This document shows, in pieces, positions 25,735 to 33,757 of a stretch of DNA of 41,147 nucleotides. Numbering within the stretch: the first letter of the stretch is position 1; the number at the start of each line of letters is the position of its first letter. The notes beneath the pieces were generated by a model, which was not told where the DNA came from, did no database searches, and was given only the letters and a program-made list of their open reading frames with translations. Made by a program: the position numbers and the translations under genes. Source of the stretch: Rhodoferax sp. (GTDB lineage: Bacteria > Pseudomonadota > Gammaproteobacteria > Burkholderiales > Burkholderiaceae_C); NCBI GenBank assembly GCA_031291305.1, contig JARLJH010000003.1, positions 1 to 41,147 on the forward strand, written 5' to 3'.

Positions 25735-26209
25735 AATGGCTTCCCTTATTGGGTCTGGATTGCCTGTATCGGCGAAATGTCAACGTTTGGGCGACCCGAT
25801 GTGGACCTTGACTTGGATCGAATGGATACCCTCGCCGGACTACATCCGTTGTCGCAGTAGAACACGTCAGGATAGGTATGGATAGCAGGCATCAGCGGAC
25901 CCCCAAAACTGACAACTGACCCCACAGGCAGATCACGCATCTGGCATTGCGTGTGGCCCACTGTGAGAATCCGCGCTGGCCGTGACACGGCAAAAGGCGA
26001 CAGTTATTCGTTGTCTGCTTGGTCATTCTGTGCTTTTCTGCTGCTTACTTATGTGCGGTAGCTAACACAACTCGCCGTTGCCCTCGGGTGAGCGGCATCA
26101 AGTGACTCAAGCTGCTCCGTTTGCGGCATCAGATATGGATGGTATGGTTGCGATACTTTTAGCGGGAAGGCTATCTCCATGCCGAATCCACCTATAAGGA
26201 ACCCCCTCC
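25735..26209. other. 475-base divergent intergenic region between kaiC and the oxygenase gene
   Basis: No convincing gene is visible; the open frames present lack ribosome sites and coding character. It must hold the promoters of the leftward kai operon and of the rightward oxygenase gene. The stretch GGACCCCCAAAACTGACAA at 25897-25915 has the look of an insertion-sequence end, but no transposase or matching second end is present. GC content is lower than in the neighbouring genes. No clear sigma-70 promoter could be fixed by eye. Confidence 0.5.
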
Positions 26210-27187
26210 ATGTCCTCATTGCCCACCATTGATGTCAGTTGTTTCGCCACCGGCGCAGCCCCCTCTGCCGCACAGGATGCAGCGGCCCGGCTGCTGGACG
26301 CCACCTGCCGTGAAACCGGATTTTTCCTGATCACCGGCCACGGCGTGTCATCTGAGGTCAAGGCGCGGATGTTGGCAGAGGCGGCTCTGTTTTTTGCCGA
26401 GCCGCTGGAGCGCAAGAACGTCATCGCCATCAGCAAGTCGCCGTACCACCGGGGCTATGTCGGTATCGCTACCGAGGCGCTGGACGAATCCCAGAAAGGT
26501 GACCTGAAGGAAACGCTCGACACCGGTGGTGAGGCTGGCCCCGACCACCCGGAGGTGCTGGCTGGAACGCCGTTTTTCGGCCCGAACCAGTGGCCATCGA
26601 CACCCGGATTCCGCGCAGCCTGGGAAGCCTATTACGCCCAGGCCAAAGAGGCGGCGTTTCGCGTGCAGCGCGCCATGGCTCGGGCCCTGGGTAAGCACGA
26701 TGATTTCATCGTGGACCAGCCCGGCGAGACCATGTACCACCTGCGATTCATCCATTACCCGCCACAGTCAATCACGCCGCTGGCCGCCAACCAGTTGGGC
26801 AGCGGGGTGCATACCGACTACGGCTCGGTCACGCTGCTGGCTGACGACGGTGTGGGTGGGCTGCAGGTGATGAAGCGTGATGGCGAGTGGATCGAGGTGC
26901 AGGTGCCGTCGGACGCGTTGGTGGTGAACATTGGCGACCTGATGGCGATCTGGACCAACGACCGTTGGACCTCCAACCCGCACCGGGTGGTGAACCCGGC
27001 GTTTCAGGACCGCTACTCGATCCCTTTGTTTGTGACTCCGCCGTACCACTGCGACATTGCCTGCCTGGACACCTGCCTGTCACCCGGTGAGCAGCCCAAA
27101 TACCCGGTGCAGAAGGCGGGCGACTACCTCAACATGCGCATCAGCGCCACGCACAGTTACCGCAATCCGTTGTTGGAAGGGCGGTGA
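26210..27187 (+). CDS. 2-oxoglutarate/Fe(II)-dependent dioxygenase (isopenicillin N synthase-like)
   Basis: The 325-residue enzyme has the two-domain arrangement of this superfamily. An N-terminal DIOX_N region includes TCRETGFFLITGHGV. The C-terminal jelly roll holds the iron ligands HTD (in GSGVHTDYGSVTLL, near 204-206) and the distal His in SNPHRVVNP, with the 2-oxoglutarate-binding Arg in RYSIPLF. A GLQV segment before WIEV is also typical. It should hydroxylate or oxidise a small molecule, but the substrate cannot be read from the sequence. AAGGAACC lies before the ATG at 26210. It is convergent with the LytTR regulator gene, with only ten bases between the stops. Confidence 0.93.
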   Translation: MSSLPTIDVSCFATGAAPSAAQDAAARLLDATCRETGFFLITGHGVSSEVKARMLAEAALFFAEPLERKNVIAISKSPYHRGYVGIATEALDESQKGDLKETLDTGGEAGPDHPEVLAGTPFFGPNQWPSTPGFRAAWEAYYAQAKEAAFRVQRAMARALGKHDDFIVDQPGETMYHLRFIHYPPQSITPLAANQLGSGVHTDYGSVTLLADDGVGGLQVMKRDGEWIEVQVPSDALVVNIGDLMAIWTNDRWTSNPHRVVNPAFQDRYSIPLFVTPPYHCDIACLDTCLSPGEQPKYPVQKAGDYLNMRISATHSYRNPLLEGR

Positions 27188-27197
27188 GCGCGCGACC

Positions 27198-28010
27198 CTA
27201 CATCGCCTTGAACAGATAAGCGTACAAGCGGCTGACCGCCAGCCGCTCCGGTTGGCCGCGCACTTGCAGCCACAGCTTGCCCGCCTCGTCGCGGGTGACG
27301 CTGTCGATGGCGGTGACGTTGACCACGGTGCCACGGTGGATTTGCCAGAAGCTGTTCGGGTCAAGGCGGGGCAGCAGGTCTTTGAGCGGGGTGCGGATCA
27401 GGTACTCGTGGCTGGCGGTGAGTACGCGCACGTATTTGTCGGCGGCCTCGAAAAACAGCACATCGTCGACCGGCACCATGCGGATGCTGTTGCCCACCCC
27501 GGCTTGAATGACTTTCAAAGGCTCAATGCTTGGATTGGGTGCTACGGTCATCAGGCTGCGCAATTGCCCCAGAGTTGCTTCAAAATCAATAGTTGACTGT
27601 GTATGATTGGTAAGGGCTTTCTGCACTTTTAACACTGTCTTTTTCAATCTGTCAGGCTGCACGGGTTTGAGCAAGTAGTCCACGGCCTGGGCCTCAAATG
27701 CCTGTACGGCGTACTGGTCGTAAGCGGTGACAAACACCAATGCAGGAAATGCTTTGTCGGTGGCGGTCTGCGCGGGCCAAGCATCCGCCAGTTCCGCCGC
27801 AGCGTCCAGCCCGTCAAGGCCAGGCATACGAATGTCAAAAAACAGCACGTCGGGCCGCAGGGTCAGCGCTTGGGCGACGGCGGATGCACCGTCACCCACC
27901 TTGGCCACCACCTGCAGCCCTGGCCAGGCGTGGGCCAGTTCGGCTTGTAGCGCGGTAGCCAGCAGAGGCTCATCCTCGGCAATCAGGGCGGTGGGTGGTG
28001 TGACGTGCAT
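27198..28010 (-). CDS. LytR/AlgR-family response regulator with LytTR DNA-binding domain
   Basis: The protein has 270 residues. The receiver domain (about 7-128) has the acidic pair Glu12-Asp13, phospho-acceptor Asp59 in FFDIRMPG, the Thr in VFVTAYD and the Lys in YLLKPVQ. A linker of about 30 residues leads to a LytTR domain (about 165-268) with FFEAADKYVRVLT and WQIHRGTVVNV. Such regulators bind direct repeats upstream of their targets and often control envelope or extracellular functions. It starts ten bases after the sensor kinase stop and is almost certainly its partner. The linker coincides with a copy of the dispersed palindromic repeat (27581-27626). Confidence 0.95.
   Translation of the reverse strand: MHVTPPTALIAEDEPLLATALQAELAHAWPGLQVVAKVGDGASAVAQALTLRPDVLFFDIRMPGLDGLDAAAELADAWPAQTATDKAFPALVFVTAYDQYAVQAFEAQAVDYLLKPVQPDRLKKTVLKVQKALTNHTQSTIDFEATLGQLRSLMTVAPNPSIEPLKVIQAGVGNSIRMVPVDDVLFFEAADKYVRVLTASHEYLIRTPLKDLLPRLDPNSFWQIHRGTVVNVTAIDSVTRDEAGKLWLQVRGQPERLAVSRLYAYLFKAM
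27581..27626 (+). repeat. dispersed palindromic repeat, copy F, inside the LytTR regulator gene
   Basis: The plus strand reads CAAAATCAATAGTTGACTG, then GATTGGTAAGGGCTT. It matches the outer ends of the other copies but the right end is diverged (TTCTGC for AGAGGC). It encodes about residues 129-143 of the regulator, between the receiver and LytTR domains. Confidence 0.4.
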
Positions 28011-28020
28011 GGTTCTTGTT

Positions 28021-29064
28021 TTATATAGAAAAAGTGACTGTAGCCCTTGTCATACCTTGGCTATCAGCTATTAATGTCATAGTTGCCTGTGCGCCATAAG
28101 TGGCCAACAGGCGTTCGCGGACCTGACTCAATCCAAAGCCGTTAGGCGCTAGGGATGGGGGTAGCCCGACGCCGGTGTCCTGCACTTCCAGCACCAGCTT
28201 TTTGTCAGTCAGCCGGGCCAGCACGCTGATGCTACCGCCTTGCACTTTGGGCTCCAGACCGTGTTTGATGGCGTTTTCAACCAGTGGCTGCAGCAGAAGC
28301 GGGGGCACCGGTTGCGCGGCCAGCGCCGGGGGGAGGTCGAGCGTGTAGTGCAGGCGTGGCCCCATGCGCACAGCCATCAGTTCCAGGTAGTCCTGCAAGC
28401 GGTCAAATTCGGCTTGCAGCGGGTGGGTGGCGACGCGCGATGCGCTCAGGGTGGAGCGCAGGTATGCCACCATACGGTCCAGCATGTCCTGCGCCCGGGT
28501 CGGGTCAACCGCGATCAGTGCGCGCAGGTTGGCCAGCGTGTTGAACAGCATGTGGGGTTCGAGTTGACTTTGCAGCAGTTTGAGCTGCGCTTCGGCAGCT
28601 TGGCGCTGGGCCGCCTCAATATCGGCCTGGGTACGCGCCAGGTTCAGGCGGGCCATGGCGAGCTGTTCGCGACTCACAAAGAAATAGCTGATCACGCCAC
28701 CTGCGGTCATGCTGACAAATAAAAACCCCAAGGCTTTGTGTGGTTGCTGGGCCAGGAAGTCAAACCCGTGGTTGCCGAGCAGCTCGCTGCTGATGGTGGT
28801 GCCCATCAGGTAACCCAGCACCACGCTGATCGGAACAATCCAGAACATGCGGTGCAACTGGGTTTCATAGTCCCGAATCAGGGTGTGGTGGCCCAGCTCG
28901 ATCAGCGCCCAGATGCTCAGACCAATGCACTGCGAATAGACCAGGTTGCTGACCAACCCATTTTCGTCAAACGCGGCGATACCCAGGGCAATCAGGGTAT
29001 TGAAGCTTATGGCCTGAAGACCGCGCTTGAGCGAGAGTTGCATCACACCACTATAGTGCAGCAT
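28021..29064 (-). CDS. LytS/YehU-type sensor histidine kinase
   Basis: The 347-residue protein has four or five membrane helices in its first 140 residues (including ISFNTLIALGIAAF and ALGFLFVSMTAGGVISYFF). A coiled linker and a His_kinase domain (PF06580 type) follow, with the phospho-acceptor segment QLEPHMLFNTLANLRALI, then an HATPase domain with PLVENAIKHGL and VQDTGVGLP. It is encoded just upstream of the LytTR regulator gene and should phosphorylate it. An in-frame ATG at codon 8 is an alternative start. The gene is divergent from uppP, which fits a cell-envelope role though it does not prove one. The last codons overlap copy D of the palindromic repeat. Confidence 0.94.
   Translation of the reverse strand: MLHYSGVMQLSLKRGLQAISFNTLIALGIAAFDENGLVSNLVYSQCIGLSIWALIELGHHTLIRDYETQLHRMFWIVPISVVLGYLMGTTISSELLGNHGFDFLAQQPHKALGFLFVSMTAGGVISYFFVSREQLAMARLNLARTQADIEAAQRQAAEAQLKLLQSQLEPHMLFNTLANLRALIAVDPTRAQDMLDRMVAYLRSTLSASRVATHPLQAEFDRLQDYLELMAVRMGPRLHYTLDLPPALAAQPVPPLLLQPLVENAIKHGLEPKVQGGSISVLARLTDKKLVLEVQDTGVGLPPSLAPNGFGLSQVRERLLATYGAQATMTLIADSQGMTRATVTFSI
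28038..28074 (-). repeat. dispersed palindromic repeat, copy D, at the 3' end of the LytS-type kinase gene
   Basis: On the minus strand it reads TAATAGCTGATAGCCAAGG and ends AAGGGCTACAG. AGCC and GGCT form the stem. It encodes residues around 331-343, the last strand of the kinase including TLIADSQGMTRA. Its best match in the window is copy E. Confidence 0.6.
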
Positions 29065-29167
29065 CTGGCAGGTTCAAACCAGTGCAATGCGACGAAAAGC
29101 GGGTTCTGCGGCGTGAAGTGCAGTAAAACCGCAGACGGTGATAATTGCCCGATTTGGAGGATTTTGC

Positions 29168-29992
29168 GTGGATATTTTGTTGCTGTTGAAGGCGGTGGTG
29201 ATGGGGGTGGTTGAGGGGCTGACCGAGTTCTTGCCGATCTCCAGCACCGGGCATCTGATTCTGACGGGTTCCCTGTTGAATTTTGACGATGACAAAGCCA
29301 AGGTGTTTGACATTGCCATCCAGACAGGTGCCATTTTTGCGGTGGTTCTGGTCTACTGGCACAAGATTCGCGACACGCTGGTGTCGCTGCCTCATCAGAG
29401 GCAAGCTCAACGCTTTGCACTGAATGTGCTGATTGGTTTCCTGCCGGCCATGGTTATTGGTTTGTTGGTTTACAAGACCATCAAAACCCATTTGTTCAAT
29501 CCACCCGTGGTTGCCGGGGCGTTTATCTTGGGGGCCTTCATCATTCTTTGGGTGGAAAAGGTGGCCAAGCCGGTTCCGCGCATTCTGGAAGTGGATGACA
29601 TGACGCCGCTGGATGCCTTGAAAGTCGGGTTGGTGCAGTGCCTTGGCATGATTCCTGGCACCAGCCGCAGCGGGGCCACCATCATCGGCGGCATGTTGCT
29701 GGGGTTGTCGCGCAAGGCGGCGACCGAGTTTTCTTTCTTTCTGGCCATTCCGACCCTGATCGGCGCCGGGGTCTATAGCCTTTACAAGGAGCGTGCCTTG
29801 CTGTCGCTGGCGGATTTACCGCTGTTTGGCGTCGGGCTGGTGGTGTCGTTTATCAGTGCCTGGCTGTGCATCCGTTGGTTGTTGCGCTATATCGCCACCC
29901 ACAGTTTTGTTGGCTTTGCGTATTACCGCATCGCCTTTGGTCTGGTGGTGCTGTTGACGGCTTGGACGGGTGTGGTGACCTGGGCGGCATAA
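29168..29992 (+). CDS. uppP: undecaprenyl-diphosphatase UppP (BacA)
   Basis: The 274-residue integral membrane enzyme removes a phosphate from undecaprenyl diphosphate to recycle the lipid carrier for peptidoglycan and other wall polymers. Overexpression in other bacteria gives bacitracin resistance. Both family signatures are present: [18 protein letters not shown] near residues 13-30 and [11 protein letters not shown] near 165-175, the latter containing the catalytic region. About eight hydrophobic segments are visible. The GTG at 29168 is chosen because GGAGG (29156-29160) is seven bases upstream and the length fits the family; a frame opening at 29138 has no such site. The HD-GYP gene starts four bases after its stop, so they form an operon. 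Confidence 0.97.
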   Translation: MDILLLLKAVVMGVVEGLTEFLPISSTGHLILTGSLLNFDDDKAKVFDIAIQTGAIFAVVLVYWHKIRDTLVSLPHQRQAQRFALNVLIGFLPAMVIGLLVYKTIKTHLFNPPVVAGAFILGAFIILWVEKVAKPVPRILEVDDMTPLDALKVGLVQCLGMIPGTSRSGATIIGGMLLGLSRKAATEFSFFLAIPTLIGAGVYSLYKERALLSLADLPLFGVGLVVSFISAWLCIRWLLRYIATHSFVGFAYYRIAFGLVVLLTAWTGVVTWAA

Positions 29993-29996
29993 CGGT

Positions 29997-31295
29997 ATGT
30001 CACAAACGCCTGTGATCACGCCAGATCAGTTGCAGGTGGGCATGTATGTTCACCTGGACCTGAAATGGTTTGATCACCCGTTTGCGTTTAGCCACTTCAA
30101 GATCACCAGCGAAGACCAGATCAAGACGATTCGCGGTCTTGGGCTGAAAACCTTGCGGTTCAGTCCGGAACTCAGCGACGCGAAGCTGCAGACGGTGTTG
30201 TCGCCCTTGGAGGCCGCCCCGGATCCGGTGGTTGCCAAAGCGGTTGTGCCCGAACTTCAGCTGGAACCGTCTCCCGCCATGCAGGCCAAGCGCGCCATGA
30301 TGGCGCAGATGAAAGTGCGCCGTGAAGCCGCCGAGCGCATTGAGCGGGCTTTTGTGGATACCGCTCAAACCGTGCGTGACATCGAAAGGGACCTCTATAG
30401 CCGCCCAGCTGAGACGGTACAACAAGCCAGCAAACTGGTGCAGAAGATTGCCGACTCGATTCTCAGCGCTCCCGAGCTGGCCATTCAGGTGATGGGCGAC
30501 AAGCTGGGTGGCGAGGAGTTGTACTTCCATTCATTGAACGTCACCATGCTGTCCATGATGATGGCGCGCGACCTGAGCTTGCCGGTGGAGGTGGTGGGCG
30601 TGCTGGGGGTAGGTGCCTTGCTGCATGACATTGGTCGCAAGGAAGTCCCCGACAAAATACTGATGAAGACCGAGCCGTTGACACCGGCAGAGCGCAACTT
30701 TTTCGAGCTGCACCCCACCTACGGCGTGGAAATGGCCAAGCGCATGCACCTTGCTTCCACCGCACTGGCCATCATCGGCCAGCACCATGAGCTGTTTGAT
30801 GGCACGGGTTTCCCCAACAAGCTCAAGGGTGAGGCGGTTCATCTGCTGTCGCGTATCGTGGTCATTGCCAACTATTACGACGAGTTGTGCAACCCGGTGT
30901 CGATTGCCGACGCACTGACGCCGCATGAAGCGCTGTCGCTGATGTTTGCCAAATTGCGCGGCAAGTTTGACCCCAAGCTGTTGAGTGCCTTCATCCGATG
31001 CTTGGGGGTGTATCCGCCTGGCACCATCGTGCAACTCTCCAATGGTTTGATCGGCATGGTGTCCACGGTGAATACGGCGCGGCCCATGAAGCCCATTGTG
31101 GTGATCTATGACGCGGAGGTACCCAAGGAAGAAGCCATTCTGTTGGACATGGACTCGCAGAGCGACCTGAATATTGGCAAGGCTATCCGGCCTGTGCAGG
31201 TGCCGCGTGAGGTGTACAACTACCTGAGCCCGCGCAAACGCGTGAGCTACTACTTTGACTCGGCCGCCAAGCGGCCCGCCGCAGGCCACCCATGA
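29997..31295 (+). CDS. HD-GYP-type cyclic di-GMP phosphodiesterase with DUF3391-like N-terminal domain
   Basis: The 432-residue protein starts with a DUF3391-like region (VITPDQLQVGMYVHLDLKWF, about 5-150) and carries an HD-GYP domain (about 165-345). The metal-binding HD is in LLHDIGRKEVPDKIL near 209, followed by IIGQHHELFDGTGFPNKLKG, in which the usual GYP triad reads GFP. The hydrolytic residues look complete, so cleavage of c-di-GMP to pGpG or GMP is expected; the Tyr-to-Phe change is seen in some family members. No membrane helix is present. The gene follows uppP after four bases and overlaps the histidine kinase gene by four bases (ATGA), so its activity or abundance is probably linked to both. 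Confidence 0.93.
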   Translation: MSQTPVITPDQLQVGMYVHLDLKWFDHPFAFSHFKITSEDQIKTIRGLGLKTLRFSPELSDAKLQTVLSPLEAAPDPVVAKAVVPELQLEPSPAMQAKRAMMAQMKVRREAAERIERAFVDTAQTVRDIERDLYSRPAETVQQASKLVQKIADSILSAPELAIQVMGDKLGGEELYFHSLNVTMLSMMMARDLSLPVEVVGVLGVGALLHDIGRKEVPDKILMKTEPLTPAERNFFELHPTYGVEMAKRMHLASTALAIIGQHHELFDGTGFPNKLKGEAVHLLSRIVVIANYYDELCNPVSIADALTPHEALSLMFAKLRGKFDPKLLSAFIRCLGVYPPGTIVQLSNGLIGMVSTVNTARPMKPIVVIYDAEVPKEEAILLDMDSQSDLNIGKAIRPVQVPREVYNYLSPRKRVSYYFDSAAKRPAAGHP

Positions 31296-32950
31296 GCGAT
31301 CTGACGCAGCTCATGCTGGACAACAGTCTGGACCTCATGCTGCTGGTGGATCCTTCTAGCCTGCACATCGTGAGTGCCAACGCGACGGTGGCCACGGCGC
31401 TGGGCTACACGGCGCAGCAGTTGAGCGGCATGTCGATCACCGACGTTGAAAGCGCCTTGCAGGATGTTTTTTACTGGGAAGATGTTCGCGCTGGACAGTA
31501 CGCTGAGGTGCACAACCAGGAAAGTCAGTACTTGCGATCTGATGGTGAGTTGTTGACGGTGAATAAATCAGTTCACGTGCTGGATCAGGATGGCCAAAAG
31601 TGGCTGCTGGTGCTGGCCACGCAGGCGCAGGGCGTGCGAGAGGTTCAGGATGCTCTGGCGCTGACACTGTCGCAACTGCGTGCCACGCTGGAGTCCACTG
31701 GCAATGGCATTTTGGTGCTGAATTGGCGCGGCAAGGTCAACGGCATGAATCGACGGTTTGGCGAGATGTGGGAGTTTCCCAGCGACTTGCTGCGTGCACA
31801 GGATGATGCGCAGGTTTTTGAGTTCATGGCGGGCTCGGTCGTCGAAGAAGATCTGCTGCGCACGCGCCTGAATGCCATTGTTGACCCTGATGAAACCGAA
31901 GACACTGTGCGTCACAAAGACGGCCGCGTGTTTGAGATCGGGTCGCGACCGCAGTATCTGGATCAGCAGATCATCGGCCGCGTGTTCAGCGTGCAGGACA
32001 TCACACAGCGCACGCTGGACGCCCAGGCGCTGCGTGAGTCGCGCGACAGGCTGGAGCGCCGGGTGCTGGAGCGTACCGCCGATCTGCACACGCTCAATGA
32101 GACGCTGAACCAGGAGAAGGAGCGTCTGGCGCAATTGGTGAAAGAACTCGAAGCCGCGCAGGCGCAACTCTTGCAGTCTGAGCGCATGGCATCCATTGGC
32201 CAACTGGCGGCTGGGGTTGCGCATGAGATCAACAACCCGGTCGGTTTTGTCAACTCGAACCTGGGCTCGCTGCAGACCTATGTGTTGCACTTGCTGAAAC
32301 TGCTGGTGGCCTATGAAAAGGCCAAAGGCACCTTGCCCGCGACGACTGCCTTGGAGATTGAACAGCTCAAGAAAGAGATCGATTTTGACTTCATGCGTGA
32401 TGACATCACGGTGCTGTTGAACGAATCACTCGACGGCTTGAAGCGTGTGACGCGCATCGTGCAGGACCTGAAAAACTTTTCGCATGTGGAGGATATCGAG
32501 CGGCAACTTGCCAACCTGGAAGACGGCCTGGAGAGCACGCTGCGGGTGGTTTGGAACGAGCTCAAGTACAAGGCCGAGGTGGTCAAGGAGTTTGCCGGTG
32601 TCCCACCTGTGATGTGCTTCCCGTTTCAGCTCAACCAGGTGTTCATGAACCTGCTGGTCAACGCCGCACAATCGTTGGCGGACAAGGGGAAGATCACGCT
32701 GCGCACCGGTTTTGACGACAGTCAGGTATGGATTTCGGTGCAAGACACTGGAAAAGGCATTGCGCCGGAGAACCTGTCACGCATTTTTGACCCGTTTTTC
32801 ACCACCAAGCCGGTGGGCAAGGGCACGGGCTTGGGTTTGTCGCTGTCGTATGACATTGTCAAAAAGCACGGCGGGTACATCGATGTCAAAAGCGTGGTGG
32901 AACAGGGCACCACCATGACGGTGTTTTTACCCCGTAACTCTGGGGCTTGA
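31292..32950 (+). CDS. two-PAS sensor histidine kinase
   Basis: The 552-residue protein lacks evident membrane helices. PAS domains lie at about 10-120 and 130-245, a coiled coil at 250-295, a HisKA domain with VAHEINNPVGFVNSN (phospho-acceptor His near 311), and an HATPase domain with N-box NLLVNAAQSL, DTGKGI and GTGLGLSLSYDIV. The AHEINNP form of the H-box is typical of NtrB/ZraS-like kinases. No cognate regulator gene is adjacent, so it may be an orphan or may act with the upstream HD-GYP protein. Its start overlaps that gene by four bases. Its end overlaps the convergent hydrolase gene by 24 bases, so transcripts from the two strands collide there. Confidence 0.93.
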   Translation: MSDLTQLMLDNSLDLMLLVDPSSLHIVSANATVATALGYTAQQLSGMSITDVESALQDVFYWEDVRAGQYAEVHNQESQYLRSDGELLTVNKSVHVLDQDGQKWLLVLATQAQGVREVQDALALTLSQLRATLESTGNGILVLNWRGKVNGMNRRFGEMWEFPSDLLRAQDDAQVFEFMAGSVVEEDLLRTRLNAIVDPDETEDTVRHKDGRVFEIGSRPQYLDQQIIGRVFSVQDITQRTLDAQALRESRDRLERRVLERTADLHTLNETLNQEKERLAQLVKELEAAQAQLLQSERMASIGQLAAGVAHEINNPVGFVNSNLGSLQTYVLHLLKLLVAYEKAKGTLPATTALEIEQLKKEIDFDFMRDDITVLLNESLDGLKRVTRIVQDLKNFSHVEDIERQLANLEDGLESTLRVVWNELKYKAEVVKEFAGVPPVMCFPFQLNQVFMNLLVNAAQSLADKGKITLRTGFDDSQVWISVQDTGKGIAPENLSRIFDPFFTTKPVGKGTGLGLSLSYDIVKKHGGYIDVKSVVEQGTTMTVFLPRNSGA

Positions 32951-33757
32951 CGACAGGTTCAGCAGCGCAGCCTCGATAGCTGCTGCGGTAACCAGTGGTT
33001 GTTCCATCGGAAACAGGTGGCTGCCATCAAGCATCATGATGCGGCCATGGGTTACGCGCTGGGTTAGCGTCATACCCACTTGCCGGATCTCTGCCGAACG
33101 CGTGCCGCCAATGAAGGCCACCGGGCAATGGACCGGGTGATGGCGCAGCATGGCTTCGAGATTGTCGGGCAAGGTGTTGTAGATGGCGGTTTCTACATCT
33201 CGGTCAAAGCGCAAGACTCTTTTGGAGTCGCCGTCAACCATCGTATCCAACGTGCCGTGAGCAATGTAGTCGGCCAGCACCTGCGGGTGCCATTGCGCAA
33301 AGGCGCGTTTGCCTTGAAAGTGTGCCAAAGCATCTGCAGCATTGGCCCACTGGTAGCGCCTGCGTCGGCTGACCTTGCCGGGTGACACGGCACCTACCAA
33401 CTGCGTGCGTTTGGCCAGACCAACAGCGCTGGCACGCCAGCCGCCGAGCACGGGCGCGTCCAGCAGCAGCACACCGCGCGCCAGCTCAGGGGCTTTTGCC
33501 GCCGCCATCAGGCTCAAAAAACCACCCAGGGAATGGCCAACAAAAAACAGTGGAGCACCGGCCGCGTCGACCTGCGGCCGGGCAAAGTCGATCAACTGCT
33601 GCACCAGATGCGGCCAGTTGCTGGTGACCGGATAGCGCGGGTCGTGACCAAACTGGTCGATGGCCTGCACCGCCAGACCACGCTGGCGAAGCGCCTGGAA
33701 CATCAGGCGGTAGGTGTCAGCGCCAAAACTGTTGGCGTGGGAAAAGATGATTTTCAG
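32927..33757 (-). CDS. alpha/beta-fold hydrolase, apparently starting at CTG
   Basis: The protein is about 276 residues. It has the nucleophile elbow GHSLGG near residue 80, an acidic residue in VLLLDAPVLGG, and a likely catalytic His in MLDGSHLFPMEQP near the C terminus. The N-terminal strand and oxyanion region KIIFSHANSFG are typical of small serine hydrolases in this superfamily. The only conventional upstream start, ATG at 33850, would add about 30 uncharacteristic residues read through the Anbu gene. A CTG at 33757 immediately before KIIFSHAN fits the family N terminus and overlaps the Anbu stop as CTGA, like the usual ATGA coupling. The substrate is unknown. Assignment of the fold is firm, the start is tentative. 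Confidence 0.85.
   Translation of the reverse strand: MKIIFSHANSFGADTYRLMFQALRQRGLAVQAIDQFGHDPRYPVTSNWPHLVQQLIDFARPQVDAAGAPLFFVGHSLGGFLSLMAAAKAPELARGVLLLDAPVLGGWRASAVGLAKRTQLVGAVSPGKVSRRRRYQWANAADALAHFQGKRAFAQWHPQVLADYIAHGTLDTMVDGDSKRVLRFDRDVETAIYNTLPDNLEAMLRHHPVHCPVAFIGGTRSAEIRQVGMTLTQRVTHGRIMMLDGSHLFPMEQPLVTAAAIEAALLNLSSSPRVTG

Noticed and set aside
25897-25960. Insertion-sequence-like end upstream of kaiC
   Set aside because: GGACCCCCAAAACTGACAA looks like an IS terminus, but no second end, transposase remnant or target duplication was seen, so it is mentioned only within the intergenic entry.
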